DNA of 64,000 bases from NCBI GenBank assembly GCA_024138015.1, contig JAMXBB010000011.1:67470308-67534307 (forward strand), given 5' to 3'. The DNA is from Lumnitzera littorea. Its lineage: Eukaryota > Streptophyta > Magnoliopsida > Myrtales > Combretaceae. A program made the position numbers and the translations under genes. This document shows, piece by piece, positions 22,184 through 33,469 of this stretch. Position 1 is the stretch's first letter. The number at the start of each line of letters is the position of its first letter. The notes beneath the pieces were generated by a model that saw only the letters and a program-made list of their open reading frames with translations, searched no databases and was not told the DNA's origin.

Positions 22184-23410
22184 ATGAATGTTGGTATTAG
22201 TGATGATAGTGAAGTTATCTACTATGGACGAAAATCTCAAGGAATTCCTAGAAGTACTGACGAAAGACTTGATGAGGTAGTTAACCTCTTAGTAGATTAA
22301 ATTTGAGCTATTCATACGCTGTTTTGCCAACTCATTAAGGTCGCGCAAAACACCCCATAAGCTACTCAACCTGTTAGAGGTTAAAACCCAGCCCAACTCG
22401 TTAGAGATTAGAACCCAGCCCAACCCGTTAGAGGTGGAGGGGTTGGTAAACGAGTAAGGTGAGGATAGACTTGATATAGCTTGATGAAGAGGAAGAGGAG
22501 CATTTTGAAAAGGAGTGTATATGAATCCCTAAAGCATCTGACATGTGAAGCTTCGGATTTCTAGTTTCAATGGATCTGGGAATACTGATGAGTATTTGGA
22601 TTAGAAAGAGAAGGTGGAACATATGTTTGATTACTACCAATATGAGGATTATGAGAAAGTAAGAACTGTTGCTATTGAGTTCTCTGAATATGCCGTCATG
22701 TGGTGGAAGAATTTTCAAGCCATAAGAAGGTGAAAGGGGTATCGAGAGATTAACACTTGGCTCGAGATGAGGAGGGTGCTTAGAAATATATTCGTACCGG
22801 AAACATACCTCTTAGATACGTTCGTTCAGCTTCAGGAGTTAAGACAAGGAGACTGAATTGTTGACAAGTATGTTCAAGAGTTTTAAGTGCTTATGATGTG
22901 TTGCGAAGTGGAGGAACCACCAGCTTGAATAGTCTCAAGGTTCATTACTGGGTTGAGAGGAGACATTTGGGACGTTGTAGAGCTCTAATGATTTGATACG
23001 ATGGATGAAGCTGATAAGATTACCTAACGAGTAGAGAGGCAAAGAGCCGAATACTAGCAAAGATGCCGACTAGCCGACCTAGATAGTCAAGTCACCGAGC
23101 TCATTCGAGTATAGAACCAAGCAAAAAGATTGATGTAAGAGCCGAGTAAAAAGGTTAACCTGGAGATGTAGTGCCAACTCGAATGTACAAGAAGGGGCAA
23201 GGGTTTGGTAGGTGCTTCAAGTGCTAGGGGTTTAGACACATAGTTGCTCAATGCTTAAATCGACGGACGATGGTTATCAAGGGAGACATCCCTAAGCTAG
23301 AAGTAGAGAGTACAGATGAGAAACCCGAGGAGGAGGAGATTCCTGCTGAAAAAGAAAATACTGAGAAAGAATTGATTAAGGAGGATGTGTTTCTTGAGGA
23401 CTTGGATTAG
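22184..23410 (+). pseudogene. gag remnant, gypsy copy B
   Basis: The start ATG at 22184 (MNVGISDDSE) corresponds to the ATG at 44443 in copy C. The frame then meets stops quickly. The gag core motif region is near 22560-22900, and a zinc knuckle lies at about 23213-23260. All four zinc ligands of the CCHC motif are still visible, but a TAG stop interrupts it between the second Cys and the His. A duplicated block (AGAACCCAGCCCAA-like) appears at 22380-22430. It is a broken capsid/nucleocapsid gene. Confidence 0.72.
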
Positions 23411-23416
23411 TTACTT

Positions 23417-23990
23417 ATGGTTGTTCGACGCACTATGAACATGGAACCCTTACGAGAGGAGGAGCAGAGAGAGAACTTGTTTTATATCACTTGTAAGGTG
23501 AATAATCAAATGTGTGCCCTCATTATGGATAGTGGAAGCTGCACTAACGTAACATAAGCTGATCTTGTTTCAAAACTGAAGTTGCCGATTGTTTCACATC
23601 CGAGGCCATACAAACTGCACTGGTTGAGAGAGAAAGGAGCATTACATGTCACTCAGTAAATATTACTGCCAATCACTATTGGGAATTACTCTGACCAGAT
23701 TCTCTGCAACGTACTGCCTATGTACGCTTCCCACGTGTTACTGGGTAAGTCGTGGTTGTTTGATAGGAGAGTTATATATGATGGCTACAGGAACACGTAT
23801 ATGTTCGAGAAGGATGACTGAAAGATCATGTTAAATCTGACGTTACTGAGAAAAGTTAATAAGTTGCAAACAAAACTTTCTCATGGATTGAAAAAGGCTT
23901 TGGTGATGAGTAGAGTTGAGCTTCAAGAGGCTATCAATACTAATGAGCCGACCCTCTTGTTAGTCAGGCGACTGTTAGAAATGAGGGAGT
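23417..23990 (+). pseudogene. Retropepsin-like protease, gypsy copy B
   Basis: The sequence aligns along its length with copy A 551-1105. The catalytic motif reads IMDSGSCTNV near 23524-23553, so D-S-G is kept. A stop follows soon after and the frame shifts. The remnant is continuous with gag upstream and RT downstream, as in a single Gag-Pol. Confidence 0.75.
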
Positions 23991-23999
23991 GAGGTGAGT

Positions 24000-25460
24000 T
24001 ACCCTAGGAGATCAAGGAGTTGCTAGGTGAATATGCCAACCGGTTTCTAGAATAATTACCTTAGGGGTTGCCTCCAACTGGAGGAATAGAGCACTGCATT
24101 GACTTAGTACCCGGCATTGCACTGCCGAATAAGCTAGCTTATTGGATGAATCCCGAGTAGGCTTTTAAACTTCAATGACAAGTTAATAAATTGCTGGAGA
24201 GAGGCCCTGTAAGAGAGAGTCTCAGCCCTTATACTATGCTTGTACTTCTAATGCTGAAGAAGGATGGAACCTGGCAGATGTGTGTAGATACCAAGCCGTG
24301 AACAAAATCACGATCAAATTCAAGTATCTAATCTTGAAGCTAGAAGACATGTTAGATGAACTAAGTGGAGCCAAGATTTTCAATAAGATTGATCTTAAAT
24401 CTGGCTACCATCAAATCCGGATGAGGCTAAGCAACAAATGGAAGACTGCATTTAAGACTTAACATGGACTTTATGAGATGATGGTCATACCCTTCGGCTT
24501 GTTGAACGCTTTGAGCACTTTCATAAGATTAATGAACCATGTGTTGAGACATTTCATTGGGAAGTGTGTCATGGTGTACTTTGATGACATCCTAGTCTAC
24601 AGTGCTAACATGCCAAGTCACTATGAACATTTCAGAGTAATTTTAGATATCTTTTGTGTCGAGAGACTATTTAGCAATCTAAAGAAATGTTACTTTTGCT
24701 AGGAGAAAGTGATATTCTTGGGCTATGTAGTTAGTGAAGGAGGCTTACGAGTCGATGATGAGAAGATCCTAGCAATTGTCGATTGGCCGACTCCTATTAC
24801 TTATGCTGACGTAAGAAATTTCCATGGATTGGCTTTGTTTCACAAAAGATTCATTAGGAATTTTAGCACCTTTACTGTACTACTTATTGAACTAACGAAG
24901 AAAAACACTGATTTTTAATGGGGAGAAAGGGAGGAGAGGAGCTTTGTCGAAGTAAAAGAAAGTTTGACTTCGCTCCAGTATTAGTACTACCCGACTTTAA
25001 CAAAATTTTTAAGCTGGAATGCGATGCATCAGGCATTGGAATAGGCGCTCTCTTGATGCAGGAAGGCCAACTAATTGCCTTCTATAGTAAGAAACTCTGA
25101 AGACTCCAATTCAATTATTCTATGTATGATAAGGAACTTTTGGCACCGATCCAAGTAATGCAAGTATAGCAGCATTATTTACTGCTAAGAGAATTTGTCA
25201 TATATATTGACCATGAATTGCTGAGGTACCTTCGGAGTCAAACTAAGTTGTTAAAGTGGCAGGTGAGATGGGTTGAATTCCTTGAGGAGTTCAATTTTGT
25301 AATTAAGTACAAGCAGGGAAAGAACAACATAGTTGCCGATGCTTTTTCGAAGAGAAATGCTCTTTTATTAAAACAGTAGACTAGACTGTTTAGGTTTGTG
25401 AGTATCAAAGAACAATATTCTGAGGATCCATACTTTGGACCCATAGTTTCGCGATGTATA
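24000..25460 (+). pseudogene. Reverse transcriptase and RNase H, gypsy copy B
   Basis: Successive frames (24280-24462, 24478-24702, 24709-24918, 24918-25100) cover RT fingers (KIDLKSGYHQIRM), palm (VYFDDILVYS with catalytic FDD near 24571-24590), thumb and the start of RNase H (LECDASGIGIG). It is the best preserved RT of the family in this window. It is still split by in-frame stops at 24465, 24700 and 24917. RNase H continues to about 25460 with the KQGKNN motif region. Confidence 0.83.
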
Positions 25461-26442
25461 GATGGTATGACAGTGGACGAATATCATGTGAAGGATGGCT
25501 ACTTGTTTCAAAGCGGAAAATTATGCGTGTTGACTTGTTTATAGAGGGAGCTACTAGTTAGGGAAGCCCACAATGGAGGTCTCTCCAAACATTTTGGGGA
25601 AAGGAGGACCTATGAATTGATAAATGGCCGATTCTTTTAGCCGAGAATGAGGAAAGATGTATATCGAGTTGTCGAAAGTTGTACCATATGCAAGAAGGCA
25701 AAGCGCTAAGCCAAGTAAGGGAAAGCAATGCCCCTACCTATTCCGACGAGGCCATGGATTGGATTGAGCATGGACTTTGTTCTCAAATTACCGTGAACTA
25801 CCCGAGGCAAAGATTCTATAATGGTTGTCATGAATTTGTTTAGTAAGATGGCATACTTCGTACCCTACATCAAGACTAACGATGCTTTGGCTATTACTTC
25901 TCTTTTCTTGCAGGAGATTATACGGATATACGGCGTGTCGAGAAGTGTAGTCTTTGATAAAGACCTAAAGTTTTTAAGCCATTTTTAGAGAACCTTGTGG
26001 TGTCGACTAAGAACCAAATTACTCTTCAGTACCTCATGTCAACTCCAAACTAACGGCTAAACGGAGGTGGTTAATCGTACTTTGGGGTTACTACTTCGAG
26101 CTGTAGTAGGCAAGAACTTGGCTGATTAAGACGTCTGCTTGCTAGTGATCAAGTTCGCCTATAACCGAATAGTACATGATACCACTAAGCAGACTACCTT
26201 AAAGGTACTCTATGGGTTCAGTCCTGAGTTACCCTTCAACTACGCCCCTGTACTAATACCCGTGCAAGAGGACCCTAACGCAATAACCAGAGCACAATCC
26301 CTTTAACAAATCTATGATAGGGTCACTTAGCACATCGACCAAGCTGCTAGAATAATGCGAGAAAAGACTAAGGATAGAACTAAACGATTTCAACTGAGAA
26401 ACTCGGTGTAGTTGTACCTCACCATTTGGATTTGATCCCATT
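25461..26442 (+). pseudogene. Integrase remnant, gypsy copy B
   Basis: Zinc-binding region (CTICKKAK near 25682), MDFV near 25770 and the TEVVNR motif near 26062 can be read in broken frames. Glu is kept where copies A and C carry Lys. The C-terminal tail is shortened by a deletion near 26421 with CA microhomology. The remaining tail ends in the DLIP-like stretch at about 26430-26440. Confidence 0.72.
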
Positions 26443-27159
26443 TGGTGTAGGGAAGCTAGTGTAGGTGGTAGCTCTACTCAAAGTTGAGTAGAGAGAGAGA
26501 ATCAAAAGGAAAGAAAGAGAGAGCCGCAGTTAGAGAAAGAAAACAAGAGAGAGAGAGAGAGAGTTTATTGAGTGATTCTATTGGTTATATATGATTGTGT
26601 GTGTCTGTATGAGCCCCTTCAACACCATTTTATACTCGAATCGATCCCAAAAACAAAGGAAAGTTAGAATCAAATTTAATGAAAAATGCCCGAAAACCTA
26701 GTTTTTTTCGATTTTTAGAGCTCGAATTAAATTCATTTTTTACTAAACTTGGACGCGTTAAAGGGCTCGATTCATAGTAGGCTATGTCTAGCTTGCAATT
26801 TCACCATTGATTTAGTAAAATTGCAACAAGAAAGGGTCTAAAAATCTTGTTGAAGTGGGTGATTCGAAGAGGAAAGTGTTGGAAATTTGGGGAAAATGAA
26901 GGAAGGAGGGGGAAAGAGAGGAAAACAAAGGAAAAGGAAAGGGGAGGGGGGGATGTAGGAATGGGCTGACGTAGCGTTGATGTGGCGTTATGTCAGCCAT
27001 ACCGGCCAACCTCAACATACCACGTATCATTCATGACATGTAGTAGCTTACGTGGTACGCCACGTGGATGCCACGTTAGCAAGACAGTTTAATCTAATGA
27101 TGTCACATGTAAGGACGCATGGCGTAATAAGATCCTAATATGTAGCAGCGTGTTAGCCA

Positions 27160-27270
27160 ACAGAAAATAAAAAGAAAAAAAAAGCCTCCCTACCTTTGCT
27201 AAGATTCGAACCTAAGACCTCACACTCAAACCCTATACCCAGTCCATATGCTTAATCATTAGGTTGTTAG
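27160..27270 (-). other. tRNA-like Pol III promoter module in the 3' LTR
   Basis: On the minus strand an A-box-like stretch (plus 27257-27268, CAACCTAATG) is followed by GGTTCGAATCT (27212-27202), a near-canonical B box. A T-rich run (27160-27188) follows, which could act as a Pol III terminator. The same layout occurs at 40365-40457 in the other LTR. It resembles a tRNA-derived SINE head. Confidence 0.45.
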
Positions 27271-27282
27271 CCTGTGTTTTAT

Positions 27283-27311
27283 CCATATGTGCAATCAAAT
27301 TGTACATATGG
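27283..27311. repeat. Near-perfect palindrome beside the Pol III-like module
   Basis: CCATATGTGCAAT (27283-27295) and ATTGTACATATGG (27299-27311) are inverted arms with one mismatch and a 3-bp loop. The other LTR has the matching palindrome at 40476-40500. Confidence 0.85.
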
Positions 27312-27745
27312 ACTTAGTCAACCTAAACTAGATTTAAATCTAAACTCAAGTTAAACGACCTAACTTTTAAACTAAAATTAAAATTAAAAATATGTCCTGA
27401 TAATATGCTGTTTTCTAAAATCTTTTACTTGATTTTAATTTTTCTATTTTTTTTTTTGTAATTTTTTAAATTTCTAAATTTTTAAACTTCACTTTCTAAC
27501 TTTTTATCTTTTTAGGGTTTTTTTCTTAAATTTTCTTATTTTTTTTGTGCTTTTTCTTATTCTTGAAAATTTTTGTATTTTTCCATGATACTTATTTTTT
27601 TTTTTTTCTAAATTTGTTAATTTTCTTAGGTTTTCTTTAGTTCCCTATTTTTTGAATTTTTTCTAATTTAAGGCCTATTGAGAAAAGAAATAAAAATAAT
27701 AAAAATAAACATAAAAATAAAGGGGGCAAAAATTAGGTGTCTACA

Positions 27746-27765
27746 ACTGTCCTTTTTTGTGGTGA
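27746..27765 (-). promoter_or_regulatory. Polypurine tract of the Tat-type element
   Basis: On the minus strand CACAAAAAAGGACAGT lies directly before the LTR start TGTAGACACC. A purine tract in this position primes plus-strand DNA synthesis. Confidence 0.7.
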
Positions 27766-27883
27766 AGTTTGAAGTTTGAGTAAAATTTTACCATAAAGAC
27801 AAAATAGACACTATTTTTGCCCCTATAATGACTAAATAGCTATCCTAAAATCAATTTGGATGAAGAAATGAAACTTGGTTGTG

Positions 27884-28447
27884 CCTCTCTAAGCTCACTA
27901 ATCTAGGTAAGAGTGTCTTTAAAAGACATATGATCTTGTGTTGGAATTGATTTAAAACTAGATCGTGCCTCACTAGGCTTACTAATTTAAGCGAGAGCGT
28001 TTCTTGGGGACTAGCAACTCTAAACTATGATCGATCTAAAACCTAATCGTGCCTTATAAGGCTCGTTAACCTAGGTGAGAGCATCTTTTGGGAACTAGTA
28101 ACCCTAAAATGAGATTGATCTAAAACCTAGTTGTACCTCATTAGACTTACTAATCTAAGCGGGAGCGTCTCTCAAGGACTAGCAACCCTAACATGGGATC
28201 GATCTAAAACCTGATTGTGCCTCACAAGGCTCACTAACTTAGGCGGAAGCATCTTTTAGGGACTAGCAACCCTAAAATGGGATCAATCTAAAACCTGGCT
28301 GTGCTTCATAAGGCTCACTAACCTAGGCGGAAGCGTCTTTCGAGGACTAGCAACCCTAAAATGGGATTGATCTAAAGCTTGGCTGTGCCTTACAAGGCTC
28401 ACTAAACTAGGCGAGAGCATCTCTCGAGGATTAGTAACCTTAAAATT
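27884..28447. repeat. 84-bp tandem array, about 6.7 units
   Basis: Units begin CCTCACAAGGCTCACTAACC-like and contain GGACTAGCAACCCTAAAATG and GATCGATCTAAAACCTGG-like blocks. They follow head to tail every 84 bp with several mismatches between units. The first unit is a variant with an ACATATGATCTTG block. The array lies between pol and the 3' LTR. Tat-lineage elements are known for hypervariable tandem repeats at this place. A related array of five units is at 41057-41471. Confidence 0.92.
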
Positions 28448-29289
28448 GGTGGTAATGCTGTACTAAAAGTAAACTATGAGAAGTGCCTTACAAGACTTGG
28501 TAAATAAAGGGGAAATGACCTATGGTTATGCTTGAAAGAAATTTGGTGAATGGAAGGGCCCTATTGGAAGGATGAATCGAGTCAGGATCGTATCTTCGTA
28601 GGTTGGCTAAACACTAAATGAAGAAAGCCCTTATGGGTTGGTTAAAAAAGATTGTTGGAAGTAAAAACTGGTTTAAATGTAAGTGCAAGAAAAAATTGGT
28701 GTGCTAACACTGTGTGGAAATACTTACCTGGTCTTTATCTATAGCACCTAAATTGTTAAACCTTTTTGAAAAGTCCCCATCAAAAATTACTAACTCCTAT
28801 TTTAGTCCCTTGTTATCAACTCGAATGTTCTTAACGTACAATGTTTGAGACTTCGCTGGTTTTTTTGGAAAAGTCATGGAAATTAACTTGATACAGAAAA
28901 AACACCCACTGTTTTTATCTCTTTGGAACTTTTATGAACCAAAAGCCTTATTCTCATTTACCGTAATTACTTACTGGAGTTTTGCATTCTCTTGAAAAAT
29001 AGACAATAAAACTCCCCATTAAGGGGGATCAATTTGTAATAAAGTATTTTAAAGAATTTTGTTAATTACAAATATTCTAAATCTCATTCCTTAACTCCTC
29101 TCATGTTTGTAGTATATGGGTTCAATTAAATGGAGTAAAGGGAATTGGACCTTTCCACAGAGAGGTTGATTATTCCAACGACAACAACGGCTAAGGATAC
29201 CAAATTTGCTTGTAGATAATGAAAATTAGACCACAATGATGTTTAAAATGACTAGCATTTTTGCGTTTTGAGCAAAATTTCCATTAACT
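28448..29289 (-). other. 3' untranslated region of the Tat-type element
   Basis: No protein motif is seen between the tandem array and the end of integrase. The sequence is AT-rich on both strands. Confidence 0.6.
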
Positions 29290-30467
29290 TCTTATGGATA
29301 GTACAATTTTACAGCATCGATATTTACAGGGTCTCTCAAATCTAGACCATCTATTTAGGACAAAATCAAAGCTCTTCCCGATAATACTTGTTTCATGACG
29401 TAAGGACCCCTGTAATTGGGGGCAAATTTCCTTTTGGAGTCTTGTGCGTAGGGGATAGCTTTTCTTAACACAAAATCTCCTTCTTTGAGGTTCCGAGGTC
29501 ATACCCTTTTATTGAAGGCCCGAGCTATCCTTTGTTGATAACATTGATTATGACATAGGGTTGTCAATCTCCTTTCATCAATCAGATTTAGCTGCTCGAT
29601 GCGTTTCTCTACCCAATTGGCTTCATTTAACTGAGTTTCTGATAGTACCTTAAGCAACGGGATCTAAATCTCTACTGGTAACACTGCTTCAGTGCCATAT
29701 ACTAAAGAGTATGGTGTTGCTCCAATCGACATTCTAATGGAAGTTCGATAAGCCATGAGTGTGAAGGGTAACACCTCATGCCAATTTTTATATGTGATAG
29801 TCATTTTTTCAACGATCCTTTTTAGGTTTTTGTTGGCTACTTCAATGGCTCTATTCATTTGGGGTTGATAAGGAGTAGAGTTCCTGTGAATGATTTGGAA
29901 CTGTTGGCACAGTTCTGACATAAACTTGTTGTTAAGATTGGTGCCATTGTCAGTGATGATCATTTCTAGAGTCTTGTATCGAGCTAAAATGTCTCTCTTG
30001 ATGAACTTAACTATGACTTCTTTTGTAATGCTCGAATAAGATGACGCTTCGACCTATTTGCTGAAGTAGTCAATGGTGACTAGTATAAAGTGATGTCTAT
30101 TGGATGCTTTTGGAGTGACCGGGCCAATGATATCTATGCCCTACATTGAGAAAGGCCATGGTGCCAAGAAGGCTTGCAATTCCTAAGGCGAAGCATTTAT
30201 CTTATTTGCATAAGCTTGGCATAAATGACAGTGCTTAACATATTTGATGCAATCACTTTCCATTATTGACCAATAATACCCTAGCCTTATAATTTTCTTT
30301 GCTAGCATGTATCCATTCATATAAGGGCTACATATCCCTTCATGCACTTCTTTCATTAACTTCTCAGCCTCTTTGTTATCCACACACCTCAAGAGCGTAC
30401 TGTCAAATGAGCATCGATATAAGGTGAACTCGCTTACTAAGAATCGAGTGGCGAATCTCTTGATCAT
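29290..30467 (-). pseudogene. Integrase of the Tat-type element
   Basis: The frame at 30183-30467 holds the zinc-binding end (HCHLCQAY). The frame at 29664-29963 holds the core with IITDNGTNLNNKF (catalytic Asp) and NRAIEVANKNLKR (catalytic Glu). The C-terminal tail reads GPYVMKQVLSGRAL then PVNIDAVKLYYP, near 29290-29420, which matches the end of Tat-lineage pol. Stops and frameshifts separate the pieces. The enzyme would insert element DNA into the host genome. Confidence 0.82.
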
Positions 30468-30599
30468 CTTTCTATCCTTTTTCTCGGCCTTTTTAGGGTA
30501 TGTGCCTTGTTATAGGAATGTCTTAACATCATGGTACCACTATTTTTGGTCATTCATACCTTCAATTGTTAGGCAAAAGGTAGGCTTGTTTTCAATTTC

Positions 30600-31090
30600 A
30601 ATAGTAAGAGGCTAAATCTCGACTCCACCAGATATCTGGATCATAAATGCTAGTGTGGCTAAAGCATCAGCAAATTGATTCCGAGTCCTCAGTACGTGAT
30701 TAAAGGTGATTTCTTTGAAATTCTCCATTAATTTAGTCAAGTGCCGGTGATAAGGCACCAGCTTAGGATCTTTAGTCTTGTATTCTCTTCGAGCTTGGCC
30801 AATAATGAGTGAAGAGTCCCCATACACTTCTAATTCTTGAATGTCTTTATTTAGGGCCATCTTGAGTCCCATGATGCACGCTTCGTACTCAGCAATATTA
30901 TTAGTGTATGGGAAAACGAGCCTTATAGCCACATGATATTGAATACCTTCAAGGGATATCAATATTGCCCCAATTCCATACCCAGACACATTGGCTACAC
31001 CATCGAAGAACATTTTTCCATTTTCGTGACTCGTCATCTTCTTCTTTATCGGAGTTTCTCTCAACGGCTAGGATTTCTTCGTTAGGGGAA
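30600..31090 (-). pseudogene. RNase H of the Tat-type element
   Basis: The frame at 30612-31064 gives about 150 residues with KMFFDGVAN (catalytic Asp), NNIAEYEACIMGL (catalytic Glu), VYGDSSLII (catalytic Asp) and NQFADALATLA. This is a complete RNase HI-like domain with the acidic residues still present. Tat elements often carry a second RNase H of this type after the RT-linked one. The RT-linked domain should be at about 31100-31750 but is heavily degraded. Confidence 0.8.
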
Positions 31091-31753
31091 ATTGACTTGT
31101 ATCTCTTAGGGAGTGCTATCGGAGGGACTTTTTGCTAATTGATTTGCTAAAGCTTGCCTTTTGATTGAATTCCGGTTCATGTATGTAATGTCGAACTCAG
31201 ATAACAATATTTGCTACTTTGAAATTCTGCCAATCAAGGTCGGTTTGTTTGCCAAATATTTCAAGGGATCGTGCTGAGTTAGCAACTCAACTTAGTAGTA
31301 GAGAGTGAATTATCTGAGCTGATGCATTATCCAGACCAAAGCACAATAAGTTCTTTCAATCTCTAAATATTTATGTTCCCCTTTAGTAAATTTCTTGCTT
31401 AAGTAGTATACAACGCCCATTCCTTTCCCTCCTCATCTTTCTGGCTAAGCATGCACCTCATGGACTTTGGTAATATTGTTAAGTATAGGAATAAAGGCTT
31501 CTCGGGTTTTGGAGCTACCAGAATTGGAGGGTTCATGAGGTACTCTTTGATTGTTGTAAAGGCCTGCTTGAACTCTTTGTCCTAGTTAATATTGGCATTC
31601 TTTTTTAATAATTTAAACAAGGGATGGCACTTGCCTGTGAGTTAGGATATGAACCAGGCTATATAGTTTAAATGACCTAACAAACCGTTAATTTCTTTGA
31701 GTGTGCGTGGCGAGGGTAGGTCAACTATCGCTTTGACTTTATCAGGGTCTACT
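31091..31753 (-). pseudogene. Degraded RT-linked RNase H/connection region
   Basis: This part lies between the RT fragment ending at 31754 and the second RNase H. Short stretches in shifted frames look like connection and RNase H sequence, but no catalytic motif is clear. Confidence 0.5.
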
Positions 31754-32500
31754 TCAATGCCCCTTTGGCTGATTATGAAACCTAATAACTTCCCTGAAGT
31801 CACTCCAAAAAGTACATTTCTCTAGGTTGAGCTTTAGTTGAAATTTTCTTAACCTATCAAACAATCTCCTCAGATTTTTCACATGATTTTCTCCTTCCTT
31901 AGACTTGGTGATCATGTCATCGACATATATTTCAACTTCTTTATGCATCATGTCATGAAAAATTGCTACCAAAGCCCTTTAGTAAGTTGTTCCGGCATTT
32001 TTGAGTCTGAAAGGCATCACTTTATAGCAAAATATGCCCCAAGTTGTTATGAATGTTGTCTTGGCTTTACCTTCTTCAGCCATTTGGATTTGGTTATACT
32101 TGAAAAATCCATCCACGAAAGAGAAAATATGGTTTCCAACTATGTTATCGACTAAGACATCAATATGGGGCAAGAGAGAATTATCTTTAGGGGTTACTTG
32201 ATTAAAGTCTCGAAAGTCTACACACACTCTAACTTTTCCATTCTTCTTCATTACGGGTATGATGTTAACCACTTACTTGGGATAATCAGATATCTCGATA
32301 AAAACAACCTCCAGTAATTTTCTAACTTCTTCCTTGATTTTCAATAGAACATCTGGTCGAAATTTTCTTAACTTTTGTTTCTTAGGTTTGATATCCTCTT
32401 GTGTGGATAAACGATGAACTATGATCGATGGATCTAATCCAGGCATGCCTTCATAAGACCATGCGAATACGTCTTGGTATTCGGATAGTAATGTGGTCAT
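31754..32500 (-). pseudogene. Reverse transcriptase of the Tat-type element
   Basis: Three frames follow each other: 32273-32500 (YQDVFAWSYEGMPGLDP, the N-terminal motif of Tat RT), 31979-32272 (IPVMKKNGKVRVCVDFRDFN, PHIDVLVDN, and KVMPFRLKNAGTTY) and 31754-31972 (EIYVDDMITKS with catalytic YVDD). Short stops separate them. All RT motifs are visible in order, so the lineage call is firm. The copy is not functional. Confidence 0.87.
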
Positions 32501-33469
32501 CTTTGCCTTTGATCTTCTTTCAAATTTCCCCCAATCTTCAATACCTTAAGATTGTCATTGGTCCCAACATTAATTATCTCTATTGGCCTGTCAATGGAAA
32601 TTCTACTCATTTCATGTTTTTGCCAGCTTTCTTGCACATCATTATAGTCATTGGCATTACTCCCGATGACTAACCCAGTAAGGCCAAAAGTGACATCAAT
32701 ATTTTCATTACCTATCTACGCGAGGTATCCATGGCCTTGATTCGGATTGTGGGATTTGGAGAAAAAAAGAAAAGCATGTAAAAGCATAAGTAAGGTAGGA
32801 GTAAAGGGAAAAGAAATTAATTTTATTTAGGGGAACTCTCTTTTGAATACAATCATTTGAAGAACAAAGGTAATTTATAATAAAATTCTATAAAATACTG
32901 GATCATAATTCATCCTTTTACCCTAAGGAAGACTTATTTATTATTTACAGGGATGGAGAACCAATTATTCAAGTGCTAGGATTTGTTGAATAGGCCAGCC
33001 CATTCATTTCTGTTGGAAGTGCCTTCTTTGGCAGGCTTTGAGTTTTAGGCTTCAATGCTGGTGAAAGTTTTTGACGATGGAGGGAAGGCTATCGAAGCGT
33101 GATATAACTTGTCACCTTTTCTGTCCCTGGCTTGCATTCTTTGCGATTCTTCTATCGAGATTGGAATGTATCCTAACCCATAGGTCCCAAATTGGCTTTC
33201 TTTGAATTTCAACCTCTCTTCCTTCTACTGATTGGTGATCATGCACACATCATTAAACATTTGGAGTCCAAAGTCCTCTTGTTCTTCTATACCAAATAGG
33301 GTATGGCCGTCTCTTTATAGATTTCATAATCTTGGTCACCTAGAATTGTGATGACCTGGTCATTAGAGATGAACTTAACTTTTTGGTAAAGAGTTGACAG
33401 TATGGCCCCTACTTAATGTATCAAAGGCCTTCCCAATAATAGATTGAAGGTCCTTGGAATGTCCAAAAC
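32501..33469 (-). pseudogene. Protease-RT linker of the Tat-type element
   Basis: This region separates the protease from the RT. Only short frames are open and no domain is recognised. In Tat elements the linker is poorly conserved. Confidence 0.45.

Larger units (their letters stand above)
21090..26442 (+). mobile_element. Ty3/gypsy element copy B, 3' end deleted
   Basis: This is a plus-strand member of the copy A/C/D family, with 5' LTR, primer site, gag, protease, RT, RNase H and integrase. Compared with copy A it lacks about 187 bp near 26421 (copy A 3655-3841). It then ends at about 26443 by fusion to the LTR of the Tat-type element. Its own 3' LTR is missing, so no LTR pair or target duplication can be checked. 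All genes are broken. Confidence 0.88.
26443..27745 (-). repeat. 3' LTR of Tat-type element (truncated)
   Basis: This segment matches 39642-40925 almost end to end. On the plus strand it ends GTGTCTACA, so on the minus strand it starts TGTAGACACC. The left edge is an abrupt junction with gypsy copy B at the shared bases TGG. The right LTR continues about 1.39 kb further inward, to the primer site, so this copy appears to have lost its outer part. It contains the Pol III-box module at about 27160-27270 and a palindrome at 27283-27311. Confidence 0.75.

Noticed and set aside
27160..27290. Functional nuclear tRNA gene
   Set aside because: A and B boxes are present but acceptor stem and anticodon arm could not be paired by eye; it is kept as a tRNA-like module only.
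27884..28447. CRISPR array
   Set aside because: The repeats are direct 84-bp units without unique spacers, in a plant retrotransposon; this is a tandem repeat.
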